From Clostridia bacterium (GTDB lineage Bacteria; Bacillota; Clostridia; Oscillospirales; Acutalibacteraceae): a stretch of DNA of 41,747 nt. This document shows, one piece after another, positions 1-9,827 of the stretch. The DNA lies in the NCBI GenBank assembly GCA_017613735.1, contig JAGADF010000015.1:1-41747 (forward strand). Direction: 5' to 3'. Both the position numbers and the translations under genes were made by a program. The notes beneath the pieces are model-generated. The model made no database searches and had not been told where the DNA came from. It saw nothing but the letters and a program-made list of their open reading frames with translations. Within the stretch, counting starts at the first letter, position 1. Each line of letters starts with the position of its first letter.

Positions 1-16
1 AGAAGGAGGCAATACT

Positions 17-385
17 GTGATACAGCAACAGACTTTGCTTAAAGTTGCCGACAACACAGGGGCTAAGGAGCTTATGTGCATCCGAGTTCTCGGTGGTTCA
101 GGCAAAAGATATGCCAATATCGGCGATGTCATTGTAGCTTCGGTCAAGAAGGCGGCTCCCGGCGGAACAGCCAAGAAGGGCGAAGTTGTAAGGGCAGTAG
201 TTGTTAGAACAGTTTCAGGCGTTCGCAGAGAAGACGGTACTTACATCCGTTTCGACGAAAACGCAGCTGTTATAATCAGAGAAGACAAGAATCCCAGAGG
301 CACCCGTATTTTCGGGCCTGTCGCAAGAGAGCTCCGTGAGAAGGACTATATGAAGATATTGTCCCTTGCTCCGGAAGTGCTTTAA
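17..385 (+). CDS. rplN: 50S ribosomal protein L14 (uL14)
   Basis: Large-subunit protein that binds 23S rRNA at the subunit interface. The 122-residue product has the normal family length. It opens [18 protein letters not shown] and ends with the typical [15 protein letters not shown] and SLAPEVL segments. The start is GTG at 17, preceded by GAAGGAGG at 2-9. It is the first gene of the visible spc-type operon. The genes expected upstream (rpsQ, rpmC) lie outside the window. Spacing to rplX is only 15 bases. Confidence 0.97.
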   Translation: MIQQQTLLKVADNTGAKELMCIRVLGGSGKRYANIGDVIVASVKKAAPGGTAKKGEVVRAVVVRTVSGVRREDGTYIRFDENAAVIIREDKNPRGTRIFGPVARELREKDYMKILSLAPEVL

Positions 386-400
386 TGGGAGGTGCAGACT

Positions 401-721
401 ATGAATAATGTTCATGTTAAGACAGGTGACGAGGTAGTCGTCATCAACGGCAAAAACCGCGGCAAGAGGGGTAAGGTCATGCAGGTCAGCCCCAAAGAAG
501 GCAAGGTTATTGTCGAAGGCGTTAACGTAGTTACAAAGCACGTTAAGCCGCGTCAGATGGGTGAGCCCGGCGGTCTTATCAAGGCTGAAAGCGCTCTCTA
601 CGCTGACAAGGTTCAGCTTATTTGCCCCAAGTGCGGCAAGCCCACGAGAGTAGGCCATGATGTCGACAAGAACGGCAAAAAAGTAAGAGTTTGCAAAAAG
701 TGCAACGCTCAGTTTGAATAA
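401..721 (+). CDS. rplX: 50S ribosomal protein L24 (uL24)
   Basis: Assembly-initiator protein of the large subunit with an N-terminal KOW fold ([20 protein letters not shown]). The product is 106 residues. I start it at ATG 401, because GGGAGG at 388-393 is correctly spaced for it; an in-frame GTG at 392 lies inside that ribosome binding site. The C-terminal half carries two CxxC pairs ([11 protein letters not shown] and CKKCNAQFE), a zinc-ribbon-like extension seen in many Firmicutes L24 proteins. Confidence 0.96.
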   Translation: MNNVHVKTGDEVVVINGKNRGKRGKVMQVSPKEGKVIVEGVNVVTKHVKPRQMGEPGGLIKAESALYADKVQLICPKCGKPTRVGHDVDKNGKKVRVCKKCNAQFE

Positions 722-737
722 GGGAGGGACATAACAA

Positions 738-1280
738 ATGGCAGCAAGACTTAAAGAAATGTATCAGAAAGAAGTCGCCCCCGCGCTTTTCAAGAAGTTC
801 GGTTACAAGAGTGTTATGCAAATCCCGAAGCTTGATAAAATTGTTATCAACGTAGGCTGCGGCGAAGCCAAGGATAACCCCAAGGCTATCGAAGCAATCG
901 TCGGCGATATCGCAACAATCACGGGTCAGAAGCCCATCGTTTGTAAGGCGAAGAAATCAGTCGCTAACTTTAAGCTTCGTGAAGGCATGCCTGTCGGCGT
1001 TAAGGTAACGCTCAGAGGCGACAAGATGTATGAGTTCCTTGACAGGTTCTTCAACATCGCGCTTCCCAGAGTTCGTGACTTCAGAGGAATCAACCCCGAC
1101 TCATTTGACGGCAGAGGCAATTACTCAACCGGTATCAAGGAGCAGTTGATTTTCCCCGAAATCGAGTACGATAAAGTTGACAAGGTTCGCGGTATGGACA
1201 TTTGTTTCGTAACCACGGCCAAAACCGATGAAGAGGCCAGAGAGCTGCTTACTCTCATGGGCGCTCCGTTTGCGAAATAA
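738..1280 (+). CDS. rplE: 50S ribosomal protein L5 (uL5)
   Basis: Binds 5S rRNA and forms part of the central protuberance, contacting S13 and P-site tRNA. The 180-residue product matches the family length and shows the [15 protein letters not shown] and [20 protein letters not shown] signatures. AGGGAGGG ending ten bases before the ATG serves as ribosome binding site. It sits 16 bases after rplX and 13 bases before rpsZ, so it is certainly co-transcribed. Confidence 0.97.
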   Translation: MAARLKEMYQKEVAPALFKKFGYKSVMQIPKLDKIVINVGCGEAKDNPKAIEAIVGDIATITGQKPIVCKAKKSVANFKLREGMPVGVKVTLRGDKMYEFLDRFFNIALPRVRDFRGINPDSFDGRGNYSTGIKEQLIFPEIEYDKVDKVRGMDICFVTTAKTDEEARELLTLMGAPFAK

Positions 1281-1293
1281 GGAGGGATAACAA

Positions 1294-1479
1294 GTGGCTA
1301 AAACAGCAATGAAAGTTAAGCAGGCTCGTCCCGCTAAGTATTCATCAAGACAGTATAACCGCTGCAAAATCTGCGGAAGACCACATGCTTATCTCCGCAA
1401 ATACGGAGTATGCCGCATCTGTTTCAGAGAGTTGGCGCATGCAGGTCAGATTCCCGGCGTAAAGAAGTCAAGTTGGTAA
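1294..1479 (+). CDS. rpsZ: 30S ribosomal protein S14, zinc-binding type (uS14)
   Basis: Small-subunit head protein needed for 30S assembly. This is the short 61-residue type Z form with four cysteines (CKICG and CRICF) that bind zinc, not the longer zinc-free paralogue. The start is GTG at 1294, with AAGGAGGG at 1279-1286 overlapping the rplE stop. Position between rplE and rpsH is canonical. A separate zinc-free S14, if present, is not in this window. Confidence 0.96.
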   Translation: MAKTAMKVKQARPAKYSSRQYNRCKICGRPHAYLRKYGVCRICFRELAHAGQIPGVKKSSW

Positions 1480-1509
1480 GAAAACGAGCAATCTAAGGAG
1501 GTAAACAGT

Positions 1510-1908
1510 ATGCAAATTACTGATTCTATCGCCGATATGCTTACGAGAATTCGCAACGCGAACTCAGCGAAGCATGACACGGTGAAGGTACCCGCATCAA
1601 ACATGAAGAAAGCGATTGCTCAGATTCTTGTTGATGAAGGTTACATTAAGGGATTCACGGTTGAAGAAGACGGCAAGCAGGGCATGATGGAGATTACTCT
1701 CAAGTACGGCCCCAACAAGTCTTCCGTAATCACCGGTTTACGCAGAGTTTCAAAGCCCGGTCTGCGTATTTATACAAGCTGTGAGGAAATGCCCAAGGTC
1801 ATGAAGGGCCTCGGTATCGCAATCCTCTCAACACCTAAGGGCGTAATGACAGATAAGGACGCACGCAAGGCTAATGTCGGCGGTGAAGTCCTCGCATTCA
1901 TCTGGTAA
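1510..1908 (+). CDS. rpsH: 30S ribosomal protein S8 (uS8)
   Basis: Primary 16S rRNA-binding protein of the platform; in E. coli it is the translational repressor of the spc operon. The product has 132 residues, the usual length. It opens [18 protein letters not shown] and closes with [19 protein letters not shown] and EVLAFIW. TAAGGAGG lies at 1494-1501 before ATG 1510. The 30-base gap from rpsZ is one of the larger ones in this operon, but I see no terminator or promoter in it. Confidence 0.97.
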   Translation: MQITDSIADMLTRIRNANSAKHDTVKVPASNMKKAIAQILVDEGYIKGFTVEEDGKQGMMEITLKYGPNKSSVITGLRRVSKPGLRIYTSCEEMPKVMKGLGIAILSTPKGVMTDKDARKANVGGEVLAFIW

Positions 1909-1922
1909 GGAGGTACAGTACT

Positions 1923-2468
1923 ATGTCTCGTATCGGCAGAGAGCCCATCGTTATTCCGGCGGGCGTCGATGTTACTGTTGACGGCAGCACTGTTACCGTA
2001 AAAGGCCCCAAGGGCGAACTTTCCAGAACAGTGCACAGCAATATGACAGTTGAGAAAAAGGACGGTCAGATTATTGTTACCCGTCCTAACGACAATAAGG
2101 AAAACCGTTCACTTCACGGTTTGACAAGAACTCTTATTGCCAACATGGTAACAGGCGTTGAAAAGGGCTTCTCAAAGGAGCTTGAAATCAACGGTATCGG
2201 TTACCGTGCAGAGAAGAAGGGCAAGGACCTTGTAATGACCATCGGTTATTCACATCAGGTTGTTATGCCCGAGATTGACGGCATCACTATTGATGTTCCG
2301 GCACCTAACAAAATCATCATTTCCGGTCCCGACAAGCAGAAGGTTGGCCAGTTCGCAGCTGAGGTCAGAGAAAAAAGACCTCCCGAGCCGTATAAGGGCA
2401 AGGGCATTAAGTATGCTTCTGAGCACATCCGTCGCAAAGAGGGTAAAGCCGGTAAGGGCGGTAAATAA
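1923..2468 (+). CDS. rplF: 50S ribosomal protein L6 (uL6)
   Basis: Binds the sarcin-ricin loop region of 23S rRNA near the factor-binding site. The 181-residue product begins [17 protein letters not shown] and ends with the expected [26 protein letters not shown] tail, here split for brevity as [12 protein letters not shown] and [16 protein letters not shown] at 1907-1913 overlaps the rpsH stop, nine bases before the ATG. Two internal duplicated domains are typical of this family. Confidence 0.96.
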   Translation: MSRIGREPIVIPAGVDVTVDGSTVTVKGPKGELSRTVHSNMTVEKKDGQIIVTRPNDNKENRSLHGLTRTLIANMVTGVEKGFSKELEINGIGYRAEKKGKDLVMTIGYSHQVVMPEIDGITIDVPAPNKIIISGPDKQKVGQFAAEVREKRPPEPYKGKGIKYASEHIRRKEGKAGKGGK

Positions 2469-2483
2469 TAGGAGGGTTTCTAA

Positions 2484-2843
2484 ATGGTTAAAAAGCTTGA
2501 TACAAACAAGGCAAGACTTAATCGCCATAAGAGAGTCCGTGGAAAGGTTACAGGCACTGCCGAGTGCCCTCGCCTTAATGTATTCCGCTCACTTCAGCAC
2601 ATCTATGCTCAGCTTATAGATGATGTTGCCGGCGTTACATTGGTTTCAGCTTCATCGGTTGAAAAGGACTTTACGGAATATGGCGGTAATATGTCAGCTG
2701 CTCGCAGCGTTGGCAAATTATTGGCAGAAAGAGCCGCTGAAAAGAATATCAAGGATTGTGTATTCGACAGAGGCGGTTATATCTATCACGGCAGAGTTAA
2801 AGAACTCGCCGAGGGCGCTCGCGAGGGCGGCTTAAACTTCTAA
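2484..2843 (+). CDS. rplR: 50S ribosomal protein L18 (uL18)
   Basis: 5S rRNA-binding protein that, with L5 and L25, anchors 5S rRNA in the central protuberance. Product of 119 residues, with [18 protein letters not shown] and [20 protein letters not shown], both family hallmarks. TAGGAGGG at 2469-2476 precedes ATG 2484. Long overlapping open frames in other phases (2260-2619 and 2620-2835) are shadows of this gene and rplF. Confidence 0.97.
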   Translation: MVKKLDTNKARLNRHKRVRGKVTGTAECPRLNVFRSLQHIYAQLIDDVAGVTLVSASSVEKDFTEYGGNMSAARSVGKLLAERAAEKNIKDCVFDRGGYIYHGRVKELAEGAREGGLNF

Positions 2844-2859
2844 GAGAGGAGAGAATATT

Positions 2860-3354
2860 ATGGCTAAAATGGATGCTTCAACAATGGAGCTTCAGGAACG
2901 TGTAGTTTCTATCAACAGAGTTTCAAAGACTGTAAAGGGCGGCCGTATTTTCAAGTTCTCTGCTCTTGTAGTCGTAGGTGACGGAAACGGCACCATCGGT
3001 TTCGGTCTTGGTAAGTCCGGCGAAGTTCCGGACGCAATCCGTAAGGGTATCGACGACGCTAAGAAGAATCTTATGAAGGTTTCTCTTAAGGGTACAACGA
3101 TTCCTCACGAGGTTATCGGTAAGTTCGGCGCAGGCGTAGTTCTCCTCAAGCCCGCAGCACCCGGTACCGGCGTTATCGCCGGCGGCCCCGTTCGTGCGGT
3201 TGTTGAGACAGTCGGCATCAAGGACATCCGTTCCAAGGCTCTTCGTTCAAACAATCCCTGCAACGTAGTAAGAGCTACCATCAACGGTCTTGCTCAGCTG
3301 CGTAACGCAGATGAAGTTGCCGCTATCCGCGGTAAAAACGTAAAAGACATTTAA
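2860..3354 (+). CDS. rpsE: 30S ribosomal protein S5 (uS5)
   Basis: Small-subunit protein near the mRNA entrance and decoding region. Its N-terminal double-stranded-RNA-binding-like domain ([31 protein letters not shown]) is followed by a C-terminal half with [19 protein letters not shown]. The product has 164 residues, normal for Firmicutes. AGAGGAGAG precedes ATG 2860. It follows rplR after 16 bases and precedes rpmD after 14. Confidence 0.97.
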   Translation: MAKMDASTMELQERVVSINRVSKTVKGGRIFKFSALVVVGDGNGTIGFGLGKSGEVPDAIRKGIDDAKKNLMKVSLKGTTIPHEVIGKFGAGVVLLKPAAPGTGVIAGGPVRAVVETVGIKDIRSKALRSNNPCNVVRATINGLAQLRNADEVAAIRGKNVKDI

Positions 3355-3368
3355 GGAGGGCGTAAAGT

Positions 3369-3548
3369 ATGGCTAATTTGCAGATTAAGCTTGTAAAGAG
3401 CACTATCGGCAGCAAAAAGGACCAGATTGCTACAGTTCGCTCTCTCGGTCTTAAGAAAATCGGCGACACTGTAGTCCAGCCCGACAATCCTCAGACTAAG
3501 GGTAAGATTCACAAGGTCGCACATCTTATCGAGGTTACAGAAGCTTAA
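3369..3548 (+). CDS. rpmD: 50S ribosomal protein L30 (uL30)
   Basis: Short 59-residue large-subunit protein. Reading from ATG 3369 gives [19 protein letters not shown], then [18 protein letters not shown] and a final [15 protein letters not shown]. This matches bacterial L30 in length and motif (transition GSK..Q..T.RSLGL). AAGGAGGG at 3353-3360 overlaps the rpsE stop. Position between rpsE and rplO is canonical. Confidence 0.95.
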   Translation: MANLQIKLVKSTIGSKKDQIATVRSLGLKKIGDTVVQPDNPQTKGKIHKVAHLIEVTEA

Positions 3549-3565
3549 AGGAGGTGCCTAAGCAT

Positions 3566-4009
3566 ATGAAATTACATGAGCTTTCACCCTCTCAGGGCAG
3601 CAAGAAAGCTGTCAAGAGAATCGGACGCGGTCCCGCGTCAGGTCAGGGTAAAACAGCCGGTAAAGGTCATAAGGGCCAGAAGGCAAGAGCAGGCAGAGGC
3701 ATGCGCCCCGGTTTTGAAGGCGGCCAGATGCCTTTACAGAGAAGACTTCCCAAGAGAGGCTTCAATAACATCTTCGCTAAGGAGATTGCAATCGTCAACG
3801 TTGCGGCACTCGATAAGAAATTTGAGGACGGCGCAACAGTTGATATCGAGGCTCTCAAGGCTACAGGTCTTATAAAGAAGGAGCTTGACGGTGTCAAGGT
3901 TCTCGGCAACGGTGAAATCACCAAAAAGCTTACTGTCAAGGTCAACGCTTTTTCCGAGTCGGCAAAGGCTAAGATTGAAGCAGCAGGCGGAAAGGCCGAG
4001 GTGATTTAA
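3566..4009 (+). CDS. rplO: 50S ribosomal protein L15 (uL15)
   Basis: Late-assembly large-subunit protein with a long basic, glycine-rich N-terminal extension ([31 protein letters not shown]) that threads into 23S rRNA. I start it at ATG 3566, giving [11 protein letters not shown] and 147 residues. The in-frame GTG at 3554 lies inside the AAAGGAGGTG ribosome binding site and would add four untypical residues. The stop is two bases before secY. Confidence 0.96.
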   Translation: MKLHELSPSQGSKKAVKRIGRGPASGQGKTAGKGHKGQKARAGRGMRPGFEGGQMPLQRRLPKRGFNNIFAKEIAIVNVAALDKKFEDGATVDIEALKATGLIKKELDGVKVLGNGEITKKLTVKVNAFSESAKAKIEAAGGKAEVI

Positions 4010-4011
4010 CA

Positions 4012-5331
4012 ATGATACAGACCATTGTTAACGCTTGGAAAATCGCAGACCTTAGAAAAAAGTTAATTTTTACGGCATTAATGGTGCTCGTATTCAGAAT
4101 CGGTTGTTCTTTGCCCGTACCGTTTGTTAATATAGCAAGCGACGGCATTCTTCCGGATTCAACCGCGAACAACTTTATGACATACCTGAGCATGATGACA
4201 GGTAACGCCTTCAATTACGGAACGCTTTTCGCAATGTCGGTTACACCCTACATCAACGCTTCAATTATCATTCAGTTGCTCACAGTTGCCATCCCGCCTC
4301 TTCAGAAGCTCTCTCAGGAGGGTGAAGAAGGCAGAAGAAAGATAGGCAAAATCACCCGTTATTCAGCGGCGGCATTAGCGCTTATGCAGAGTACGGCTTA
4401 CTTCTTCTACATCCGTTCACAGGGCTACATTTCAACTGCAGCCGACGGTTCGAAGTACACAGGCTTTGCTGCAGTCTTCCAGGCGGCAGTTATCATTCTC
4501 TGCTATACAGCAGGCGCAGCGTTTATTATCTGGCTGGGCGACCTTATCAATGAAAAAGGTGTCGGCAACGGTATTTCAATTATCCTTTTTGCCGGTATCG
4601 TAGCAAGGATTCCCACGATAATTTATCAGCTGTATTCATATCTGAGCCACGGCGGCGTTTACTACGCGCTTTCACCTCTTGCGGCAATCTTCCTTATTCT
4701 TATGATTGCTTATATAGTATGGATGGATAACGCTGAAAGACGTATTCCCGTTCAGTATGCGAAAAGAGTTGTCGGCAGAAAGATGTACGGCGGACAGAGC
4801 TCACACATTCCGATTAAGGTTAATATGTGCGGCGTTCTTCCCATCATCTTCGCTTCGTCAATTCTTTCATTGCCCCCGACAGTAGGTATGTTTGTAACAC
4901 CTAAAGAGGGCAGCTTCTGGGAGACTTTCCTCAACTGGTTCAACTCAGACAGCGTTGTATACGGAGTAATTTACTTTATTCTTATAATTTTCTTCGCATA
5001 TTTCTATGCGGCGATTCAGTACAATCCGATTGAGATGTCCAACAACATCCGTAACCAGGGCGGCGTCATTCCCGGCATCCGCGCCGGCAGACCGACTTCG
5101 GAGTTTATTACAAAGGTCCTCAACAGACTTACACTGCTCGGAGCTTTACTCCTTTCGGTAGTTGCAATATTCCCGATTATCTTCACTCAGGTTACGACAG
5201 CGGTTAAGTACCCGATGAACATTTCTCTCGGCGGTACGTCAATCATCATTGTCGTCGGCGTTGCTCTTGAAACAGTCAAGCAGCTTGAAAGCCAGATGAT
5301 GATGCGTCACTACAAGGGCTTCCTTGATTAA
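4012..5331 (+). CDS. secY: Preprotein translocase subunit SecY
   Basis: Central channel of the Sec translocon in the cytoplasmic membrane; works with SecE, SecG and SecA. The product has 439 residues with about ten hydrophobic segments, including the typical TM2 stretch PYINASIIIQLLTVAIPP, the loop GVGNGISIILFAGIVARIP, and the cytosolic loop motif YAKRVVGRKMYGGQSSHIP with IKVNMCGVLPIIFASS. Start ATG 4012 is two bases after rplO and probably translationally coupled, with GAGGTG at about 3999-4004. The secY-adk-map order is standard. Confidence 0.98.
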   Translation: MIQTIVNAWKIADLRKKLIFTALMVLVFRIGCSLPVPFVNIASDGILPDSTANNFMTYLSMMTGNAFNYGTLFAMSVTPYINASIIIQLLTVAIPPLQKLSQEGEEGRRKIGKITRYSAAALALMQSTAYFFYIRSQGYISTAADGSKYTGFAAVFQAAVIILCYTAGAAFIIWLGDLINEKGVGNGISIILFAGIVARIPTIIYQLYSYLSHGGVYYALSPLAAIFLILMIAYIVWMDNAERRIPVQYAKRVVGRKMYGGQSSHIPIKVNMCGVLPIIFASSILSLPPTVGMFVTPKEGSFWETFLNWFNSDSVVYGVIYFILIIFFAYFYAAIQYNPIEMSNNIRNQGGVIPGIRAGRPTSEFITKVLNRLTLLGALLLSVVAIFPIIFTQVTTAVKYPMNISLGGTSIIIVVGVALETVKQLESQMMMRHYKGFLD

Positions 5332-5344
5332 TCGAGGTAACAAG

Positions 5345-5977
5345 ATGAATCTTATTTTATTGGGAGCTCCCGGCGCAGGTAAGGGCACACAGGCTGAAAA
5401 AATCTGTGAAAAACTGAGTATTCCTGCAATATCAACGGGTAACATTATCCGTGAAGCTCTGGCAAACGGTACCGAAATGGGACTTAAAGCCAAAGAGTAT
5501 ATAAATGCGGGCAAGCTCGTACCCGACGAGGTTGTCATAGGCATTATCAAGGAAAGACTTGCGAAGGATGACTGTAAAAACGGTTTCATCCTCGACGGTT
5601 TTCCGAGAACGATTCCTCAGGCTCAGGCGCTCGACGAGATGGGCGTTGTCATTGACAAGGTCATCGATATCGAGGTTGCCGACGAAACGGTAGTCAGAAG
5701 AATGTCCGGCAGAAGAGTATGCTCCAAGTGCGGCGCTTCTTATCATCTTGAATATAAGAAGCCGATTAACGACGGAGTATGCGACAGCTGCGGCGCTGAG
5801 CTTATTCAGCGTAAAGACGACCATCCCGACACCGTGCTCGACAGACTTAATGTATATCATGAGCAGACCGAGCCGCTCAAGGACTATTACGAAAAAACGG
5901 GTAAACTTAAAGTCGTCGAAGGTCAGGAAGAGGTTAAAGATACAACCGCTCTTGTCTTCGAGGCATTGGAGAATTAA
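5345..5977 (+). CDS. adk: Adenylate kinase, zinc-LID type
   Basis: Catalyses ATP + AMP to 2 ADP in the cytosol. The P-loop GAPGAGKGTQ spans residues 7-16, followed by the AMP-binding domain (STGNIIREA) and FILDGFPRTIPQA. The LID domain has four cysteines (CSKCGASYH and CDSCGAEL), so it is the zinc-binding long form common in Firmicutes. I choose ATG 5345 (210 residues); a possible TTG at 5324 lies within the end of secY. Spacing to secY is 13 bases and to map 2 bases. Confidence 0.98.
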   Translation: MNLILLGAPGAGKGTQAEKICEKLSIPAISTGNIIREALANGTEMGLKAKEYINAGKLVPDEVVIGIIKERLAKDDCKNGFILDGFPRTIPQAQALDEMGVVIDKVIDIEVADETVVRRMSGRRVCSKCGASYHLEYKKPINDGVCDSCGAELIQRKDDHPDTVLDRLNVYHEQTEPLKDYYEKTGKLKVVEGQEEVKDTTALVFEALEN

Positions 5978-5979
5978 GC

Positions 5980-6729
5980 ATGATAGTGCTCAAATCCGCA
6001 AGAGAAATTGACATAATGCGTAAAGCGTGTCAGATCTCGGCAGAAGCATTAAGGTTAGCAGGTGAGGCAGTCAAGGAGGGCGTTTCGACCTACGAGATTG
6101 ACAAGATAGCCTACGATTATATAAAGAAGCAGGGCGCTGAGCCCAACTTCCTTAATTACAACGGCTACCCTGCTACCGCATGCATTTCTATTAATGATGA
6201 GATTATTCATGGTATTCCGAGCAAGAACCGTATACTGCATCGCGGCGACATAGTCAGTATTGACCTTGGCGCCAGGATTGACGGCTATAACGGTGACAAT
6301 GCCGCTACCTTTGCCGTCGGCGAAATATCCGACGAGGCAAAACGTCTTTGCGAGACGACCGAAGAAAGCCTTTATAAAGGCATTGAAAAGGCGCTCGCGG
6401 GCGGCAGACTCGGTGATATTGGTTATGCAGTACAGAGTTATTGCGAGGACAGAGGGTTCTCTGTCGTGCGTGAATACACAGGTCACGGCGTGGGAACTCA
6501 TCTGCATGAAGATCCAAGCGTACCTAACTACGGAACTCCCGGAAGAGGAGTACGCCTGTTACCGGGTATGACAATAGCAATCGAGCCTATGATTACATTG
6601 GGTTCGGCGGCAATAAAGGTTATGCCCGACGGCTGGACGGTCAAGACCAGGGACGGTTCAATCGCCGCTCATTATGAGCATACGGTGGCCATTACCTCGT
6701 CAGGTCCCGTAATTCTTACAAAGCTATGA
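5980..6729 (+). CDS. map: Methionine aminopeptidase, type I
   Basis: Removes the initiator methionine from nascent proteins after deformylation. The product has 249 residues in the pita-bread fold. The five metal ligands are visible: two Asp in DLGARIDGYNGDNAA, His in TGHGVGTHLHEDP, Glu in IEPMIT, and Glu in YEHTVAIT. There is no N-terminal zinc-finger extension. GGAG at 5969-5972 serves ATG 5980. The stop overlaps the next gene by four bases (ATGA). Confidence 0.97.
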   Translation: MIVLKSAREIDIMRKACQISAEALRLAGEAVKEGVSTYEIDKIAYDYIKKQGAEPNFLNYNGYPATACISINDEIIHGIPSKNRILHRGDIVSIDLGARIDGYNGDNAATFAVGEISDEAKRLCETTEESLYKGIEKALAGGRLGDIGYAVQSYCEDRGFSVVREYTGHGVGTHLHEDPSVPNYGTPGRGVRLLPGMTIAIEPMITLGSAAIKVMPDGWTVKTRDGSIAAHYEHTVAITSSGPVILTKL

Positions 6730-6977
6730 TTACGGAATTTAAAAAGGGTATGGTTGTCGTATCCGCGGCAGGGCGCGATAAAACACGGCTAATGGTCGTG
6801 GTGAGCCTGAACGGCAACAGGGTGCAGGTTTGCGACGGTAAGGAGAGAACTCTTAATAACCCGAAGAGTAAAAATCCAAGACACCTTAAACAGACAAAAC
6901 GCACCGTTGATATGGTCTTGATTTGTTCGGACCGAGCATTAAGAAAAGCGTTAAGAGAAATCCGCGAGGATTTTTAA
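6726..6977 (+). CDS. KOW-domain RNA-binding protein (L14e-like)
   Basis: Small basic protein of 83 residues that starts in the ATGA overlap with map, implying translational coupling. The N-terminal part ([22 protein letters not shown]) is a KOW-type segment like that of archaeal/eukaryotic L14e. The middle is rich in Lys, Asn and Pro, the C-terminus in Arg. Such a gene is regularly found between map and infA in Clostridia. Its exact role is not known to me; association with the ribosome or RNA is inferred from the domain and the neighbours. Confidence 0.85.
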   Translation: MITEFKKGMVVVSAAGRDKTRLMVVVSLNGNRVQVCDGKERTLNNPKSKNPRHLKQTKRTVDMVLICSDRALRKALREIREDF

Positions 6978-6991
6978 GGAGGCTAATTGAT

Positions 6992-7210
6992 ATGTCAAAA
7001 CAGGATATGATTGAAATAGAGGGTACGGTAACGGAGGCTTTGCCGAACGCAACGTTTTTGGTAGAGCTTGAAAACGGCCATCAGATTACGGCCCATATTT
7101 CGGGAAAGCTCAGGATGAACTACATCCGCATCCTTCCCGGCGACAAGGTTACGGTTGAAATGTCACCCTATGACCTTACACGCGGCCGAATCACATGGCG
7201 TTCGAAATAA
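6992..7210 (+). CDS. infA: Translation initiation factor IF-1
   Basis: S1-like OB-fold factor that occupies the ribosomal A site during initiation. From ATG 6992 it reads [19 protein letters not shown], with [19 protein letters not shown], and ends RGRITWRSK; 72 residues, exactly the family length. TAAGGAGG at 6975-6982 overlaps the stop of the KOW gene. An upstream in-frame start at 6923 lies inside that gene and has no ribosome binding site. Confidence 0.97.
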   Translation: MSKQDMIEIEGTVTEALPNATFLVELENGHQITAHISGKLRMNYIRILPGDKVTVEMSPYDLTRGRITWRSK

Positions 7211-7229
7211 TTTTAGGAGGTAAATTTAT

Positions 7230-7343
7230 ATGAAAGTCAGACCTTCTGTCAGAAAAATGTGCGAAAAGTGCAAAATTATTAAGCGCAAGGGTAAAGTCAT
7301 GGTTATCTGTGAAAACCCGAAGCATAAGCAGCGTCAAGGTTAA
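7230..7343 (+). CDS. rpmJ: 50S ribosomal protein L36 (bL36)
   Basis: The smallest ribosomal protein, 37 residues. It reads [20 protein letters not shown], then [17 protein letters not shown]. It has the Cys-Cys-Cys-His zinc pattern of the zinc-binding L36 form (C11, C14, C27, H32). TTAGGAGG at 7213-7220 precedes ATG 7230. Position between infA and rpsM is canonical. Confidence 0.95.
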   Translation: MKVRPSVRKMCEKCKIIKRKGKVMVICENPKHKQRQG

Positions 7344-7375
7344 TTCCTTGCAATACTAAATGGAGGTAATTGTAT

Positions 7376-7744
7376 ATGGCGCGTATTTCCGGTGTTGATT
7401 TACCGAGAGATAAGAGAGTCGAAATCGGCTTGACCTATATTTTCGGAATCGGACGCAAAACAGCAAGCGACATTATTGCTGCAACAGGTATAAATCCCGA
7501 CACTCGAGTAAAGGATTTGACCGAAGAAGATGTATCAAAGATTCGTGAGTATATCGATCACAACGTTAAGGTCGAGGGTGACCTTCGCCGTGAGACTGCT
7601 TACGATATTAAGAGACTTGTCGAAATCGGTTGCTACAGAGGCATTCGTCACAGAAAGGGCTTGCCCGTAAGAGGTCAGACCTCAAAGAACAATGCCCGCA
7701 CACGCAAGGGCCCGAAGAAGACAGTCGCCAACAAGAAGAAGTAA
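7376..7744 (+). CDS. rpsM: 30S ribosomal protein S13 (uS13)
   Basis: Head protein of the small subunit contacting L5 and P-site tRNA. From ATG 7376 it reads [20 protein letters not shown], with [20 protein letters not shown] and the basic tail [15 protein letters not shown]; 122 residues, the usual length. TGGAGGT at 7361-7367 is the ribosome binding site. The in-frame TTG at 7370 is too close to it. It opens the alpha-operon block rpsM-rpsK-rpsD-rpoA-rplQ. Confidence 0.97.
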   Translation: MARISGVDLPRDKRVEIGLTYIFGIGRKTASDIIAATGINPDTRVKDLTEEDVSKIREYIDHNVKVEGDLRRETAYDIKRLVEIGCYRGIRHRKGLPVRGQTSKNNARTRKGPKKTVANKKK

Positions 7745-7760
7745 TTGAGGAGGGAAAGAA

Positions 7761-8156
7761 ATGGCCGCAACAAAAAAAGGCGCTACCAGAAAGCGTCGTG
7801 AAAAGAAAAATATTGAAAAGGGTGCCGCTCATATTCAATCCACCTTCAATAACACGATTGTAACCATTGCCGATGTACAGGGTAATGTAATTTCGTGGGC
7901 TACTTCAGGTGAAATGGGCTTCAGAGGCTCAAAGAAGTCAACTCCCTTCGCAGCTCAGACAGCAGCGGAAACAGCAGCTAAGGCTGCTATGGAGCACGGT
8001 CTCAAGACTGTTGAAGTCTTTGTCAAAGGCCCCGGCCAGGGCCGTGAGGCAGCTATCCGTGCGCTTCAGGCAGCAGGCTTGGAAATTACTCTTATCAAAG
8101 ACGTAACTCCCATTCCTCACAATGGCTGCCGTCCGCCTAAGAGAAGACGTGTATAA
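7761..8156 (+). CDS. rpsK: 30S ribosomal protein S11 (uS11)
   Basis: Platform protein of the small subunit that lines the mRNA exit region. The 131-residue product shows [40 protein letters not shown] and the C-terminal [18 protein letters not shown], all diagnostic. GAGGAGGG at 7747-7754 precedes ATG 7761. Overlapping frames in other phases are shadows. Confidence 0.97.
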   Translation: MAATKKGATRKRREKKNIEKGAAHIQSTFNNTIVTIADVQGNVISWATSGEMGFRGSKKSTPFAAQTAAETAAKAAMEHGLKTVEVFVKGPGQGREAAIRALQAAGLEITLIKDVTPIPHNGCRPPKRRRV

Positions 8157-8171
8157 AGGAGGAGAATAAGA

Positions 8172-8774
8172 ATGGCAAAGAATATGCAGCCCGTAGCTAA
8201 GCGCTGTAAGGCTCTCGGTCTTTCACCCGCTACCCTCGGTTACGCGAAGAAGAACACTAACCGTAACCCCAAGGGCCAGATGAGAAGAAAGCAGTCCGAA
8301 TACGGCATGCAGCTCAATGAAAAGCAAAAGGTTAAGTTTATTTACGGAATGCTTGAAAAGCAGTTCAGCTCATACTATGAGAAGGCAGCTAAAATGCCCG
8401 GTAAAACAGGTGAAAACCTGCTTGTACTTTGCGAAAGACGCCTTGACAACGTAGTATTCCATCTCGGCTTCGCGGCTACCCGCCGTCAGGCCCGTCAGCT
8501 CGTAAACCACGGTCACTTCACCGTTGACGGTAAGAAGGTTGACATTCCTTCATATCAGGTTAAGCCCGGTCAGGTTATAGCTGTCAGAGAAAAGAGCAAG
8601 GCTTCAAGCCTTTTCCAGCGTCTTACAGGTGAGGATGCTCCGTTCATTACCACACCTGCTTGGATGGAGAAGGACGCTAACGAGCTTAAGGGTACAATTT
8701 TAAGAATGCCCACTCGCGAGGATATCGACTATCCCGTTGAAGAGCACCTTATCGTCGAGCTCTATTCTAAGTAA
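8172..8774 (+). CDS. rpsD: 30S ribosomal protein S4 (uS4)
   Basis: Primary 16S rRNA-binding protein at the mRNA entrance. The product has 200 residues, with an S4 RNA-binding domain in the second half ([39 protein letters not shown]). AAGGAGGAG precedes ATG 8172. In some bacteria S4 represses the alpha operon. The 68-base gap before rpoA holds only a weak hairpin (TACGG, five-T loop, CCGTA). Confidence 0.97.
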   Translation: MAKNMQPVAKRCKALGLSPATLGYAKKNTNRNPKGQMRRKQSEYGMQLNEKQKVKFIYGMLEKQFSSYYEKAAKMPGKTGENLLVLCERRLDNVVFHLGFAATRRQARQLVNHGHFTVDGKKVDIPSYQVKPGQVIAVREKSKASSLFQRLTGEDAPFITTPAWMEKDANELKGTILRMPTREDIDYPVEEHLIVELYSK

Positions 8775-8842
8775 TAGCAACAAACCCAAACATCATAAAC
8801 TTTTTCTACGGTTTTTCCGTAAATATAATAGGAGGGTTTTAA

Positions 8843-9793
8843 ATGATTGGTATTGAAAAGCCCAACATCGAAGCGTTGGATTTATCCGCTGACGGAACTT
8901 ACGGTAAGTTCGTTGTAGAGCCGCTTGAAAGAGGTTACGGCGTAACTCTGGGCAATTCGCTCAGAAGAGTGCTTCTCTCTTCAATTCCCGGCTATGCAAT
9001 TACATCAGTAAAAATAGACGGCGTCCTCCACGAGTTTTCAACTATTCCCGGTATCAAGGAAGACGTCACTGAGATAGTCCTTAATTTAAAGGGCGTTATT
9101 CTCAAGATTCACGGCGACGGTCCCAAGACCATCTATGTGGACGCAAAGGGCGAAGGCGTTGTCACTGCCGGTGACATCAAGACCGATTCAGAGGTTGAAA
9201 TTCTCAATCCCGATCACGTTATCGCCACTCTCGGCGACGGCGCGGAATTGGTTATGGAAATGACTGCGGATAAGGGCAGAGGCTACGTTTCTTCAGACAG
9301 AAACAAGCAGCTTCTCAATCCCGCAATCGGCGTAATCGCCATGGATTCCATTTATACGCCCGTTCTTAAAGTAAACTACACTATAGAGAACACCCGTGTA
9401 GGTCAGATTACCGACTACGACAAGCTTTCTCTTGAGGCTTGGACTAACGGTACAATCACCGCGCAGGAAGCAGTTTCTCTCGGTGCGAAGATTCTCACTG
9501 AGCATCTCAATCTCTTCGTTGAGCTTTCAGAGGAAGCAGGCAACGCCGAGATTATGGTAGTCAAGGATGACAACGGCAAGGAAAAGGCTCTTGAAATGAC
9601 TATTGAAGAGCTTGACCTTTCTGTTCGTTCCTTCAACTGCCTTAAGAGAGCAGGCATCAACACGGTTGAGGATCTTATCAGCAAATCTGAGGAAGATATG
9701 ATGAAGGTAAGAAATCTCGGCAGAAAATCTCTTGAAGAGGTTGTCGCTAAATTGGCAAGCCTTAACTTTACCCTCAGAAACGACGACGAATAA
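8843..9793 (+). CDS. rpoA: DNA-directed RNA polymerase subunit alpha
   Basis: Scaffold of RNA polymerase assembly. The N-terminal dimerisation domain (about residues 1-230) contains [20 protein letters not shown] and [19 protein letters not shown] linker leads to the C-terminal domain (about 250-316) with [16 protein letters not shown] and [12 protein letters not shown], which contacts UP elements and activators. The product has 316 residues, a normal length. TAGGAGGG at 8830-8837 precedes ATG 8843. Confidence 0.98.
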   Translation: MIGIEKPNIEALDLSADGTYGKFVVEPLERGYGVTLGNSLRRVLLSSIPGYAITSVKIDGVLHEFSTIPGIKEDVTEIVLNLKGVILKIHGDGPKTIYVDAKGEGVVTAGDIKTDSEVEILNPDHVIATLGDGAELVMEMTADKGRGYVSSDRNKQLLNPAIGVIAMDSIYTPVLKVNYTIENTRVGQITDYDKLSLEAWTNGTITAQEAVSLGAKILTEHLNLFVELSEEAGNAEIMVVKDDNGKEKALEMTIEELDLSVRSFNCLKRAGINTVEDLISKSEEDMMKVRNLGRKSLEEVVAKLASLNFTLRNDDE

Positions 9794-9827
9794 TTACCGT
9801 TATCCAGATATAAAGGAGTGATTTTTA